Shown in pieces: positions 52,115-63,872 of a DNA stretch of 64,000 nucleotides (position 1 is its first letter; the number at the start of each line of letters is the position of its first letter). The notes beneath the pieces were generated by a model. That model was not told the origin of the DNA and searched no databases. It was given only the letters and a program-made list of their open reading frames with translations. The position numbers and the translations under genes were made by a program. This DNA comes from Diaphorobacter ruginosibacter (GTDB lineage Bacteria > Pseudomonadota > Gammaproteobacteria > Burkholderiales > Burkholderiaceae_C): assembly GCF_014395975.1 (NCBI RefSeq), contig NZ_CP060714.1, positions 3,100,001-3,164,000 on the forward strand. Direction: 5' to 3'.

Positions 52115-53740
52115 TCAGCCCAGCGTCACGCCCAGCGCCACACCGTCGCGGCCGGGATCGGCTCCGCCCTTGAGACCGTCCTCGGTGATCTGCACGCCGT
52201 GCACCCAGCCGATGGTGTAGTTGTAGGGGTTGCGTCCGACCTCGTAGCCCTGCGCCTGCAGCTCGCGCGTGACGAAGTGCGGGATGCGGTTGCAGACATC
52301 GATCGAGTTGCTGGTGGACGAGAAGCGCGGCGCCGAAATAGCCTCCTGCATGCCCATGCCGTGATCGATCATGTTCAGCAGCACATGCAGCACGCCCATC
52401 GCGATCTGCGTTCCGCCCGGGGCGCCCAGCACGATCTCGGGCTTGCCGTTCCTGTCGAACACGATGCTCGGGCAGGCCGATGAAAAGCGGCTCTTGCCCG
52501 GCTGGATGCTGCCCGCGCGGCCCGGACGCGGATCGAACACGCCCATGCAGCCGTTGTAGTAGAAGCCCAGCCCGGGCGTGATGACACCCGAAGGCATGGC
52601 CAGCGAATGCGTGAGCGACACGCAGTTGCCGTCGGCATCGACCACGCTCAGGTGCGTGGTGTCCTTGGGCACAGGTGCCCCGGGATTCACACGCACCACC
52701 TCGAAGCGCCTGCCCAGGCGGATCTCGGCGGCGATCAGCGCGGCGCGCTCCTTGGACAGCAGGTCATCGAGCGGCACGTCGACGAAGGCCGGATCGCCGA
52801 TGTAGCGGTCCTTGTCCGTGGTGGCCTTCTTCATCGCCTCGCTCACGAGCTTGAGATATTCGACGCTGCCGTGCTCCATGGAGCCGAGATCGAACTGCTC
52901 CAGGATGTTCAGCATCTCCAGCAGCATCGCGCCACCGCCGGGCGGCTGGTTGGTGGTGATGGTGCGGTCGCGGTAGTGGCCCACCAGGGGCTTCACGCGC
53001 TTGACGGAGCACTGCTTCAGATCCTCCATCGACAGCAGGCCGCCCAGCGACTGCAGGTGATCGATCATCCTGCGCGCCAGATCGCCCTCGTAGAACGGCG
53101 CGATGCCCTCCTTCGCGATCTGCGAGAGCACGCCCGCCATGTCCTGGTTGACCAGCGGCGTACCGATGGTCTTGGGCGTGCCGTCGGCATTGCAATAGAG
53201 CCTGCGGGCTTCCTCGCAGTAATGCAGGCGCGCCAGGTTGCTCACGCGACCCGCGAGCGGCTTGTCGATCCAGAACGAGTACATGCCCGGCCGCACGATG
53301 CAGCCCTCGCTTGCCCAGCGGATGGCGGGTTCGACCACCACGCTCCATGGCAGCCTGCCGTGCGCGGCGTGCATCTCGAACAGGCCCTTGAGCGTCGCGG
53401 GCACCGCGATCGACTGCGGGCCGATGTCGTTGACCGCGCCCTTGAGGATGAAGCCGAAGCCATCCTTGGTCTCGCCCTCGAGCAGCGACTCCCACATGTC
53501 CTCGCGCGCGGCGAGCGGCGCGGGCGAGTGGAAGTCGAAGTACTCATGCGTGGACTTGCCCGGCATGTACACGGCGGCTGTGCCGAAGCCCGCGATGCCG
53601 CACATCAGCGGGTCCACCACGGTCTGCGCAAGCGCCGTGGCCACGGCCGCGTCGACGGCATTGCCGCCGGCCTTCAGGATCTCGATGCCCGACTCGGCCG
53701 CTTCAGGCTGGGCGCACGAGACCATCGCTTGTCTTTTCAT
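52115..53740 (-). CDS. ggt: Gamma-glutamyltransferase family protein
   Basis: 541 residues. N-terminal nucleophile hydrolase: heavy chain AESGIEILKAGGNAVDAAVATALAQTVVDPLMCGIAGFG, then the autoprocessing/nucleophile site in DTTHLSVVDADGNCVSLTHS (Thr near residue 350), and GAPGGTQIAMGVLHVLLNMIDHG. No signal peptide is visible, unlike periplasmic Ggt, so it may act in the cytoplasm on a gamma-glutamyl or other amide metabolite. The Bug receptor gene lies just upstream (31 bases) on the same strand, hinting that both handle one imported compound. Confidence 0.88.
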   Translation of the reverse strand: MKRQAMVSCAQPEAAESGIEILKAGGNAVDAAVATALAQTVVDPLMCGIAGFGTAAVYMPGKSTHEYFDFHSPAPLAAREDMWESLLEGETKDGFGFILKGAVNDIGPQSIAVPATLKGLFEMHAAHGRLPWSVVVEPAIRWASEGCIVRPGMYSFWIDKPLAGRVSNLARLHYCEEARRLYCNADGTPKTIGTPLVNQDMAGVLSQIAKEGIAPFYEGDLARRMIDHLQSLGGLLSMEDLKQCSVKRVKPLVGHYRDRTITTNQPPGGGAMLLEMLNILEQFDLGSMEHGSVEYLKLVSEAMKKATTDKDRYIGDPAFVDVPLDDLLSKERAALIAAEIRLGRRFEVVRVNPGAPVPKDTTHLSVVDADGNCVSLTHSLAMPSGVITPGLGFYYNGCMGVFDPRPGRAGSIQPGKSRFSSACPSIVFDRNGKPEIVLGAPGGTQIAMGVLHVLLNMIDHGMGMQEAISAPRFSSTSNSIDVCNRIPHFVTRELQAQGYEVGRNPYNYTIGWVHGVQITEDGLKGGADPGRDGVALGVTLG

Positions 53741-53771
53741 ATTGCTTTCCCGCTCGGAGGATCGTTGCCGC

Positions 53772-54770
53772 TTACTTGTTGCTCAGGTTCAGCGAATCCA
53801 GGGTGGGGCCCCATGCGGCGGTGTCGCGCCTGGTCACCTCCATCACCTGGCTGGCGGGGCCTGCCATCGGGATCACCATCATCGTCTTGAGTTTTTCCTG
53901 CACTTCGGGGCTGTTGTGGAACGCCTTGGTCGCCTCGTTCAGCTTCTGGATGATCGCCGCAGGGGTGCCCGTCTTCGCGACGATGCCGCTCCAGCCCATG
54001 TAGTCGAAATCCTTCACGCCCAGCTCATTGGCCGCGGGCACGTTGGGCAGTTCGGCCAGGCGCTTGGGCGCCAGCACGACCAGCGGCGTGACCTTGCCGC
54101 TCTTGATGTGCGGAAGCGCCGTGCCCACCACGGGGGCCATCACCTGCGTCTGGCCGCCGATGGTGGCCATCACGCCGTCGGGCTCTCCCTTGAACGGTAC
54201 GTGGACCATCGAGATGCCGAGCTTCTTCTGCAGAAGCTCCACGGCCAGTTGCGTGGAGTTGCCAAGACCCGCCGACGCAAAATTGAGCTTGTCGGGATGG
54301 GCCTTGGCGTACTTGATCAGGTCATCGAGGGTCTTGAATCCGGACTGCGGATTGGCCACGAGCACGAACGGCACGGTGGTCAGCATGCCAACCCCGGTGA
54401 AGTCCTTTTCGGGATCGTAGGGCAGCGGCTTGTAGGTGAACTTGTTGAGCACCATCTGCGAGACGCCGCCGAACATCAGCGTGTAGCCGTCGGCCGGCTG
54501 GCTCAATGCCTGCTGCGCCGCAATGATGCCGCCCGCGCCGGGCTTGTTCTCGACGACGATGCTGCCATGCAGGGCCTTGCCCGCATGTTCCGCCCACAGC
54601 CGCGCGACGGTGTCGGAACTGCCTCCGGCCTGCTGTGACACGACCAGGCGGATCGGACGGTTCGGGTAGTTGCCCGCATCCTGCGCCATGGCGGCGGGCG
54701 CGTGGGCCATCACGCCCAGGGTCAGGGCAGATGCCACGAATTGAGTGATAAGGCAGGAATATTTCTTCAT
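53772..54770 (-). CDS. Bug-family (TctC-like) periplasmic solute receptor
   Basis: 332 residues from ATG 54770. Signal peptide FVASALTLGVMAHAPAAMAQ, then PNRPIRLVVSQQAGGSSDTVARLW (Bug ligand-loop start), VVENKPGAGGIIAAQQALSQ, DFTGVGMLTTVPFVLVANP and YAKAHPDKLNFASAGLGNSTQLA. Bug receptors feed tripartite tricarboxylate transporters with carboxylic acids or amino acids, but no TctA/B genes lie here, so it depends on a transporter elsewhere. Divergent from the LysR gene at 54886, which likely regulates it. Confidence 0.92.
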   Translation of the reverse strand: MKKYSCLITQFVASALTLGVMAHAPAAMAQDAGNYPNRPIRLVVSQQAGGSSDTVARLWAEHAGKALHGSIVVENKPGAGGIIAAQQALSQPADGYTLMFGGVSQMVLNKFTYKPLPYDPEKDFTGVGMLTTVPFVLVANPQSGFKTLDDLIKYAKAHPDKLNFASAGLGNSTQLAVELLQKKLGISMVHVPFKGEPDGVMATIGGQTQVMAPVVGTALPHIKSGKVTPLVVLAPKRLAELPNVPAANELGVKDFDYMGWSGIVAKTGTPAAIIQKLNEATKAFHNSPEVQEKLKTMMVIPMAGPASQVMEVTRRDTAAWGPTLDSLNLSNK

Positions 54771-54885
54771 GTCCGTGATCCAGTCTGGTTGTCTCGAACG
54801 GCCAGCGGCCGCAAAACACCCATTATTTGCGGGTATCACGCGTTACACCAGTGAATTGATGAGATACATGTATTAGTATTCACTC

Positions 54886-55833
54886 ATGATTCAATCCGAA
54901 CAGATGGCATGGGCCCGGCGGCTCAAGGTCAAGCATCTGGAGTCGTTCCTCGTGCTCGACGAGGCCGGCACGCTCACCGAGGCCGCCGCCCGCATGCACA
55001 TGACGCAGTCCGCGATGTCGCACTGGCTGGCCGACCTGGAGGAGCTCGTGGGCATGCCGCTGGTCACGCGCGGGCGGCGCATTCAGCTCACGCCGGCGGG
55101 AGTGCTGGTCAAGCGGCTTGCGATCAGCGTGCTGGGCGACATTTCGCGCACGCACAAGGAACTGGGCGCGGTCGCACAGGGCCTCACCGCGCGGCTGCAG
55201 ATCGGCAGCGTCTGGGCCGGGGTGGCCCATATCGTGCCGCGAGCGCTCGCCGAGTTCCAGGCACGCTACCCGCACATCTCGGTCTACGTGACCGAGAGCC
55301 CCTTCACCAATCTGCTGGAGGGGCTGGCGAACAAGGAACTCGACGTGGTGGTCGGCTCGCTCGATGCGCGCGCCTACCGAGAGCGCCTGGAGCACCGCGA
55401 ACTGTTCGAGGACAACGTCTGCCTCGTGGTCGGACAGGGCAGCCCGCTGTGGCACAGCAGCGAGCCCATGGTGCGCCTGGCCGATCTGCAGGACGAGAAC
55501 TGGATCATGCCGCCCAAGGGTACGCTCACCCGTACGCAGCTTGATGCGCTTTTGCTGGAGCAGGGATTCTCATGGCTGCTGCCCAAGGTGGAGACCGCCG
55601 CCATCACCACCCTGCAGGCGCTGGTGCATACCGGCAACTACATCGGCGTATGTTCCGAGGCGATGGCGCGGTATCAGGCGTCGCTCGGCTGCATGAAGAT
55701 CCTGCCGCTGGACACGGCGATCCGCTTCGGCCCCGTGGGCGTGGTCTGGAACACCGACAACCACTCCGAGGCCGTGCGGCTGTTCGTGGAGCAGTTGACT
55801 GAGTGTTCACGCCGCACCGGCGTCATCCGCTGA
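54886..55833 (+). CDS. LysR-type transcriptional regulator
   Basis: 315 residues. HTH: LKVKHLESFLVLDEAGTLTEAAARMHMTQSAMSHWLADLEELVGMPLV. Effector domain from about residue 95 (RLQIGSVWAGVAHIVPRALAEFQARYPHISVYV). It shares a 115-base divergent promoter with the Bug receptor and is probably its regulator; the downstream gamma-glutamyltransferase gene would then be in the same regulon (inferred). Its stop codon abuts the end of the convergent E1 gene. Confidence 0.93.
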   Translation: MIQSEQMAWARRLKVKHLESFLVLDEAGTLTEAAARMHMTQSAMSHWLADLEELVGMPLVTRGRRIQLTPAGVLVKRLAISVLGDISRTHKELGAVAQGLTARLQIGSVWAGVAHIVPRALAEFQARYPHISVYVTESPFTNLLEGLANKELDVVVGSLDARAYRERLEHRELFEDNVCLVVGQGSPLWHSSEPMVRLADLQDENWIMPPKGTLTRTQLDALLLEQGFSWLLPKVETAAITTLQALVHTGNYIGVCSEAMARYQASLGCMKILPLDTAIRFGPVGVVWNTDNHSEAVRLFVEQLTECSRRTGVIR

Positions 55834-58476
<2,643 letters not shown>

Positions 58477-58578
58477 ATCCGTGACTGTATGAAATGTCTC
58501 GAAAAATGTGATGCTGTTTGCGTTTCATGCACCCCAATATTCAGCACAATATGCCATATCAAGCAATTTGAGAAGCAT

Positions 58579-59061
58579 ATGAAGCTGGACGCCACCGACT
58601 TACGGATTCTTGCCGAACTGCAGGCCGACGGCTCGCTCTCCAACGTGGAGCTCGCCCGGCGGGTGCACCTCTCGCCCTCTCCCTGCCTTGCGCGCGTGAA
58701 GGCGCTCGAGTCGTCGGGCGTGATCGCACGCTATGTGGCGCTGGCCGATGCCGCGACCCTGGGCCTGGGCCTGAACGTGTTCATCAGCATCAGCCTGAAA
58801 TCGCAGAACAAGGAGGCGCTCGCCCTGTTCGAGCAGCGCATTGCCGAGCACGCCGAGGTCATGGAGTGCTACCTGATGAGCGGCGATTCCGACTACCTGA
58901 TCCGCGTGGCGCTGCCCGACATCGCGGCACTGGAGCGCTTCATCATCGAACAGCTGACACCGATCGCGGGCATCGAGAAGATCCGCTCCAGCTTTGCACT
59001 CAAGCAGGTGCGCTACAAGACCGCGCTGCCCCTGCCCCACGCGGTGCCGCGCGAACGCTGA
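58579..59061 (+). CDS. Lrp/AsnC-family regulator
   Basis: 160 residues from ATG 58579. HTH: LDATDLRILAELQADGSLSNVELARRVHLSPSPCLARVKALESSGVI. The C-terminal RAM/ActD ligand domain is YVALADAATLGLGLNVFISI to IIEQLTPIAGIEKIRSSFAL, with the VMECYLMSGDSDYLIRV core. It is divergent from the E1 gene by 102 bases and probably activates it in answer to an amino acid (MdeR-like; inference). Confidence 0.93.
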   Translation: MKLDATDLRILAELQADGSLSNVELARRVHLSPSPCLARVKALESSGVIARYVALADAATLGLGLNVFISISLKSQNKEALALFEQRIAEHAEVMECYLMSGDSDYLIRVALPDIAALERFIIEQLTPIAGIEKIRSSFALKQVRYKTALPLPHAVPRER

Positions 59062-59070
59062 GTTCCGCGC

Positions 59071-60051
59071 TCAGTTCAGGGAGATCCCGGTGGTCTTCAC
59101 CACCTTGTCCCAGATGGCGATTTCCTTGCGGATGCGGTCGGTGGCATAGGCCCCGGACTTCGTCACGACGTCCACGCCCAGGCTGTCGAAGCGCGTGTGG
59201 ACATCCGGCTTGCCGAGCACCCTGTTGATGTCCGCATTGAGCGCTTCGACGAAGTCCTTCGGCGTTCCGGCCGGCGCGGCGATGCCGAAGATGGAGACCA
59301 CATCGTTCATCATCTTCACGTTCTGGGCAGCGAACGTCTGCACACCCGGCAGGGCCTTCACCGTGGCGGGGCCCGCGATGCCCAGCACCTTGATGCGGCC
59401 GGACTTGAGGTTGTTGATCGCCGTGGAGGTGTTCACGAATTGCGCCTGGATCAGGCCGCCGATCAGATCCGTCACACCGGGCGTCGAGCCCTTGTAAGGC
59501 ACGGCCACCATCTCGATGCCGGCGGCGCGGCACAGCATCTCGCCGGCGATGTGCTCCAGCGAGCCTGAGCCCGTCGTGGCATAGGAAAGCTGCCCGGGCC
59601 GTGATTTCGCGTACTGCACGAACTCCGCCACATTGTTCACCGGCAGCCCCGCGGGCGCGATCAGCACATTGGGCAGATCGCCGACGATGGCCACATGGTC
59701 CAGATCCTTGAGCAGGTCATAGCCCATGGCCTTGCCCATGAGGCTGGCATTGATCGCATAGCTGGTCAGCGCGGTCATGAGCAGCGTGCTGCCGTCGGGT
59801 GTGGACTTGGCCACGTACTGCGCGCCGATGTTGCCCGAGAACCCGGGCTTGTTGTCGACCACCACGCTGTGGCCCCGGAGGTCGCCCAGCCCCTGCGCGA
59901 TCACGCGCGCCATGGCGTCCAGCGATCCGCCTGCGGGGTAGGGAACGATGATGGTCATCGGCTTGCCGGCCGCACGGCCGATGCCGGCGTGCAGGGCAAG
60001 AGGCGCAGCGACAGCGCAGGCAATGAATCGGCGGCGTTGCAGCAGGGTCAT
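59071..60051 (-). CDS. Bug-family solute receptor, second
   Basis: 326 residues. Signal sequence with an RRRF start (RRRFIACAVAAPLALHAG, Sec or Tat), then KPMTIIVPYPAGGSLDAMAR, VVDNKPGFSGNIGAQYVAKS, DLDHVAIVGDLPNVLIAPA and YAKSRPGQLSYATTGSGSLEHIA. It belongs to the same extra-large Bug family as the one at 53772 but is different in sequence. It is the last gene of a block with RraA-like and MmgE/PrpD genes and should bind a carboxylate that they degrade (inferred). Confidence 0.92.
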   Translation of the reverse strand: MTLLQRRRFIACAVAAPLALHAGIGRAAGKPMTIIVPYPAGGSLDAMARVIAQGLGDLRGHSVVVDNKPGFSGNIGAQYVAKSTPDGSTLLMTALTSYAINASLMGKAMGYDLLKDLDHVAIVGDLPNVLIAPAGLPVNNVAEFVQYAKSRPGQLSYATTGSGSLEHIAGEMLCRAAGIEMVAVPYKGSTPGVTDLIGGLIQAQFVNTSTAINNLKSGRIKVLGIAGPATVKALPGVQTFAAQNVKMMNDVVSIFGIAAPAGTPKDFVEALNADINRVLGKPDVHTRFDSLGVDVVTKSGAYATDRIRKEIAIWDKVVKTTGISLN

Positions 60052-60108
60052 GAAGGTCTCCTCGAAATAATGAAATGGCGGTCAATGGAAAGTCGGGAAG
60101 CGGATAGC

Positions 60109-61515
60109 TCAACGCGCTGGGCACGCCAGCCCCGCCAGCGCGCGCGCGCCATCACGCGGCAGCCCCTGAAGCGCCTTGCGCAGGTCCTGCGCGCGCCGCG
60201 CACCCAGCACGGGCTCGCTGAGCGAGAAGAATTTCCGCCCGAAGACTGCCTCCGGCAACGGGTTCGAGGGGTGGCCCAGGGGCTTTTCACGCCGGGCCTC
60301 GTGCACCAGCACATCGCCTCGAAACACCCGCAGCGCGGCTGCGTCGCCGTTGCCGGGTGTGAGCTGCTCGCCCACGCGCACCGAGATCCGCGCGGCCATC
60401 GAGTGCACGGCGGCGTCCTCCACCGCCTGATCGGTGAAATCGGCAATACCCTGCCTGCCATGCAGCGCGGCGGTGGCCACGCCGTACTCCACGCTGAACT
60501 TGGCGCTGGCGCCACGCACGGGCCACCCTTGCGTCCTCACCACGTCGAGCCGCTGGCTGATGTCGCATTCGATCCGCAGGCCGGGCCCCTCCAGCAGGCG
60601 CTGCGCGCGGGCCTCGAGCACCAGGTCGATCAGGGCATGCTGCAGCGAACAGGTCGGATACTGCTTGATGACGATGCCGGGTGCCTCGAGCTCCCATGGG
60701 TTGCCCCATGCATCGCGTGCCGCATCGAGGTCGGCATGGTCGGCGCCGCAAAACAGCGCGACGAATCCTTCGTGGCCCTCCAGCGCTTCCTGGCTGGCGG
60801 TGAAGCCCTGCGCGGCCAGCGTGGCCGCCACGACGCCGTTGTGCGCGGACCAGCCCGCGTGCAGTGCCTTCGTCATGCTTGCGAAGTTCACGCGCAGGCC
60901 TCCAGCCATCGACGCTGCGATGCCCAACGCATGCGCGCAGCGGTCTTCGTCGAGCCCCAGCAACGTGGCACACGCCGCCGCCGCGCCGATCGGGCCCAGC
61001 GTGCTGGTGGTGTGCCAGCCCAGGCGCGAATGGTGATCGTTGACCACCCGGCCCAGCTTGGCGGCCGTCTCCACGCCGACGCAGTATGCGAGCAGCAAGT
61101 CCTCGCCGCTCGCGCCGAGCTTCTCGCCCAGCGCGGCCACGGCAGGCCAGACCACGACGCTCGGATGCCCGCGCATCGACTCGTTCGTGTCGTCAAGCGC
61201 ATGCACATGCGCGGCCGTTGCGTTGACAAGTGCCGCGGCATGGGGGGCCGCACGCCCCTCCCGGCCCCACAGTGCGCAGTCGCCCTGCTCCTGCGCAAAC
61301 GTTCCCGCCAGCATGTGCACGCTGGCATCGTGCGCGCCGGCCAGCGCACAGGCCATGCAGTCGGCGATGCCCAGGCGTGACTGCTCCAGCGTTGCCGCAT
61401 TCAGATCCGAAAAGCGCGCGGCCCCTATCCGCCGCGCGAGAAAACGGGTGAGGCCGGTAGCGCCCTCGACTGCTTCGGCGGCGTCCGTCGGCTCGGCCTG
61501 AACGATGCCCATCAT
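60109..61515 (-). CDS. MmgE/PrpD-family dehydratase-like protein
   Basis: 468 residues. 2-methylcitrate dehydratase (PrpD) family members dehydrate or isomerise tricarboxylates. Visible: FLARRIGAARFSDLNAATLEQSRLGIADCMACALAG, VNATAAHVHALDDTNESMRGHPSVVVWPAVAALGE, DHHSRLGWHTTSTLGPIGAAAACATLLGL and KQYPTCSLQHALIDLVLEA. The start lies in an ATGATG doublet that overlaps the RraA-like stop, so the genes are translationally coupled. In this context a methylcitrate role is doubtful; a citrate-like substrate taken up with the Bug receptor is likelier. Confidence 0.88.
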   Translation of the reverse strand: MMGIVQAEPTDAAEAVEGATGLTRFLARRIGAARFSDLNAATLEQSRLGIADCMACALAGAHDASVHMLAGTFAQEQGDCALWGREGRAAPHAAALVNATAAHVHALDDTNESMRGHPSVVVWPAVAALGEKLGASGEDLLLAYCVGVETAAKLGRVVNDHHSRLGWHTTSTLGPIGAAAACATLLGLDEDRCAHALGIAASMAGGLRVNFASMTKALHAGWSAHNGVVAATLAAQGFTASQEALEGHEGFVALFCGADHADLDAARDAWGNPWELEAPGIVIKQYPTCSLQHALIDLVLEARAQRLLEGPGLRIECDISQRLDVVRTQGWPVRGASAKFSVEYGVATAALHGRQGIADFTDQAVEDAAVHSMAARISVRVGEQLTPGNGDAAALRVFRGDVLVHEARREKPLGHPSNPLPEAVFGRKFFSLSEPVLGARRAQDLRKALQGLPRDGARALAGLACPAR

Positions 61516-62210
61516 GCGCCCCTGTCGAGCCACTGGGCGACGAGCCCATCCATGTCGTCCATGAACGCCGATATGCCATGCCCTGCGGGCTGGGCAGCCA
61601 GGTGGTCGGCAACCCGCTGCGCATGCGCGCGTGGAACGACGGCAATGCCCTCGATGCTGGCGCAGACCACATCACCGGGATGCACGATCACCCCGCCGCA
61701 TGCCACCGGCACGTTGATTTCGGCAGGCCCGAGCTTGGGGCCCGAATAGGGTGACACGCCCAGGCCATACACCGGAATCCGCGCCTCCTCGATCTCCTGC
61801 ACGTCGCGCCATGCCCCGTTGACCACCAGCCCCGCCATGCCGTACTCGTCGCGGGCGAACTTCAGCAGCTCGGCTCCGCCCATGCACCAGCTGGTGAAGC
61901 CCTGGCCGTCGATCACCAGCACATCGCCCTGCTGCAACTGGCGGATCGCCGCCATCAGGCCCAGGTTGTCGCCGGGCGGGCACTTGGCGGTCACGGCCGT
62001 GCCGCACAGCGGTCTTGCCGTAGCAGTGAGCGAGTGCAGCTGCGGCTGGCACGTATACATCCGGCCCACGGCATCTGCAATGCGCTGCACGTCGATGCCG
62101 GCGAGCGCCGCGACAACCGGGGCGGAAAGACGCTCCGGGGTCGGGTTCAGCACCAGGGGAAGGATGGGATCCTTCCAGCGGCGGTCCGGGCGGGTAGCAG
62201 GTGATGGCAT
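61512..62210 (-). CDS. RraA-like (HMG/CHA aldolase family) protein
   Basis: 232 residues. Family with RraA and 4-carboxy-4-hydroxy-2-oxoadipate aldolase/oxaloacetate decarboxylase. Visible: VAALAGIDVQRIADAVGRMYT, TAVTAKCPPGDNLGLMAAIRQLQQGDVLVIDGQGF, AGLVVNGAWRDVQEIEEARIPVYGLGVSPYSGPKLGPAEINVPVACGGVIVHPGDVV, where the G-x20-R-D motif (VNGAWRD) binds Mg2+ and pyruvate-type ligand in the aldolases (only parts quoted). The conserved Asp/Arg pair suggests an aldolase rather than the RNase E inhibitor RraA. Confidence 0.85.
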   Translation of the reverse strand: MPSPATRPDRRWKDPILPLVLNPTPERLSAPVVAALAGIDVQRIADAVGRMYTCQPQLHSLTATARPLCGTAVTAKCPPGDNLGLMAAIRQLQQGDVLVIDGQGFTSWCMGGAELLKFARDEYGMAGLVVNGAWRDVQEIEEARIPVYGLGVSPYSGPKLGPAEINVPVACGGVIVHPGDVVCASIEGIAVVPRAHAQRVADHLAAQPAGHGISAFMDDMDGLVAQWLDRGA

Positions 62211-62303
62211 GGCTCAGTGATGAAAAATCATGTTGACCCTGAAATTCTGGGGCCATGGTTTCTCACCATAAAGCGATAAATTGTGCCCTGATGGACAGAA
62301 AAA

Positions 62304-63197
62304 CTAATCAACCATCTGTACAGCCGTCTGCAGCTGCAACCACGCACTCAACTTGCGCACAGCGGCGATCTCGCCCCTGGCCTCCGGCCACACGAGGTGG
62401 TAGCCGCGCGTGGACGGCAGGCACGCCTCGCTGATGCGCACGATCTGCCCGCCCTCCTCCTCCACCATGAAGCGGGGCAGCAGGGCCGCGCCCATGCCTG
62501 CGCGCACCGCCTCCAGAATCATGTTGAAGCTGTCGAAGCGCGGTCCCTCGAACGCATGCGCCGACTCGATTCCCTGGTGGGCGAACCAGTCGCTCCACGC
62601 CGACGGCCTCGTGAATTGCTGCAGCAGCGGCGCACGCAGCAGATCGGCCGGCATCCGGATGTCCAGGCTCTCGCGCAACGTGCGACTGCAGACCGGCGTC
62701 ATCTCCTCGGCCATCAGGAATGCGAGCCGCGCCCCGGGCCAGATGGCCTCCCCGTAGTGGATCGCTGCATCGAATGCTTCGCGCGCGAAGTCGAACGGTG
62801 CGTTGCGCGAGACGATGTTCAGATGCACGTCGGGATGCCGTGCGACGAAGTCCGGCAGGCGCGGGATCAGCCATTTCACAGCGAAGGTCGGAACGACCGC
62901 GAGGTTGAGCTGCTCCTTGTCGCCGCTGGCGAGCGTCTGGTATGTCACCTCCCGCAGATCCTGCAGGATGCGGCGCACCTCGAGCAGATATCGCTCACCG
63001 GCACTGGTGAGCAGCACGCGCTGGCGCACCCGTGCGAACAGCGACACGCCCACCTGCTGCTCCAGCACGCGGATCTGCTGGCTGATGGCGCTCGGCGTCA
63101 GGTGCAGCTCGTCCGCGGCCAGGCGGAAGCTCAGGTGGCGCGCGGCCGCCTCGAAGGCAATCAGCGCGCCGGTTGCTGGCAGGCGGATGGACGACAT
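62304..63197 (-). CDS. LysR-type regulator, GcvA-like
   Basis: 297 residues. HTH: LPATGALIAFEAAARHLSFRLAADELHLTPSAISQQIRVLEQQVGVSLF, characteristic of the GcvA branch (AVSQQIRxLE). The effector domain follows (NLAVVPTFAVKWLIPRLPDFVARHPDVHLNIVS). It starts nine bases after the esterase stop on the same strand and lies upstream of the RraA-like/MmgE/Bug block, which it probably regulates (inferred). Confidence 0.93.
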   Translation of the reverse strand: MSSIRLPATGALIAFEAAARHLSFRLAADELHLTPSAISQQIRVLEQQVGVSLFARVRQRVLLTSAGERYLLEVRRILQDLREVTYQTLASGDKEQLNLAVVPTFAVKWLIPRLPDFVARHPDVHLNIVSRNAPFDFAREAFDAAIHYGEAIWPGARLAFLMAEEMTPVCSRTLRESLDIRMPADLLRAPLLQQFTRPSAWSDWFAHQGIESAHAFEGPRFDSFNMILEAVRAGMGAALLPRFMVEEEGGQIVRISEACLPSTRGYHLVWPEARGEIAAVRKLSAWLQLQTAVQMVD

Positions 63198-63206
63198 CGT
63201 GCCTGC

Positions 63207-63872
63207 TCAGGCCTCCTCGGCCGCAGTGCGCTCCAGCCATGCGATCAGCGCGCCCAGCTCTTCGGCCCGGATCTCGTGCGCGCCTTCGAACTCGGTGCAG
63301 GAGAGGCGCAGCGGCAACTCCTTGACCGCATCCCGGATCACCGCGCCCGCGACGGGCGGGATCACGTTGTCCTGAAGACCCTGGCTCACCCACAGGAGCT
63401 TGCCCGCAAAGGCGGCGGCGGGCCGGATATGCGGGATGATTTCGGGCAGCAGGCGGCTGTGCAGCGCGACGGCGCCGGCCACGGTGTCAGGCCGGGTGAG
63501 CAGCACCGACAACGACATGATGCCGCCCTGGCTGAAGCCGCCCACGATCACGCGCGAAGCGGGGATGCGCAGTTGGCGCGCGGCAGCCTCGAGCGTCTGG
63601 ATCACCAACGCGCGGCTTGCGGCCTCCTGCGGGACGTTAATCGTGCGCGAGCCGTCGGCGTTCACCGAGAACTCGAACCAGGCGTTCGCATTCGGTCCCA
63701 TGCGGTACGGAGCACGCAGGCTGAGCACATGGAAATTGCCGGGAACGTAGGGAGCCAGGCCGAACAGATCCTGTTCGTTGCTGCCCACGCCGTGCATGAG
63801 CACCAGCAGCCAGGCATTGTCGTCACCCGCCGACGCCGGCCGATGCAGAAAACTGAGAGGTAGATCGAGCAT
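63207..63872 (-). CDS. Alpha/beta-hydrolase (phospholipase/carboxylesterase type)
   Basis: 221 residues. Nucleophile elbow GGFSQGGIMSLSVLL (Ser of GFSQGG), oxyanion region LLVLMHGVGSNEQDLFGLAPYV, late Asp in SQGLQDNVIPP and His in EGAHEIRAEEL. Family YpfH/Est-like esterases hydrolyse short esters; cytoplasmic. Very close to the downstream LysR gene, so probably in one transcript. Confidence 0.9.
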   Translation of the reverse strand: MLDLPLSFLHRPASAGDDNAWLLVLMHGVGSNEQDLFGLAPYVPGNFHVLSLRAPYRMGPNANAWFEFSVNADGSRTINVPQEAASRALVIQTLEAAARQLRIPASRVIVGGFSQGGIMSLSVLLTRPDTVAGAVALHSRLLPEIIPHIRPAAAFAGKLLWVSQGLQDNVIPPVAGAVIRDAVKELPLRLSCTEFEGAHEIRAEELGALIAWLERTAAEEA

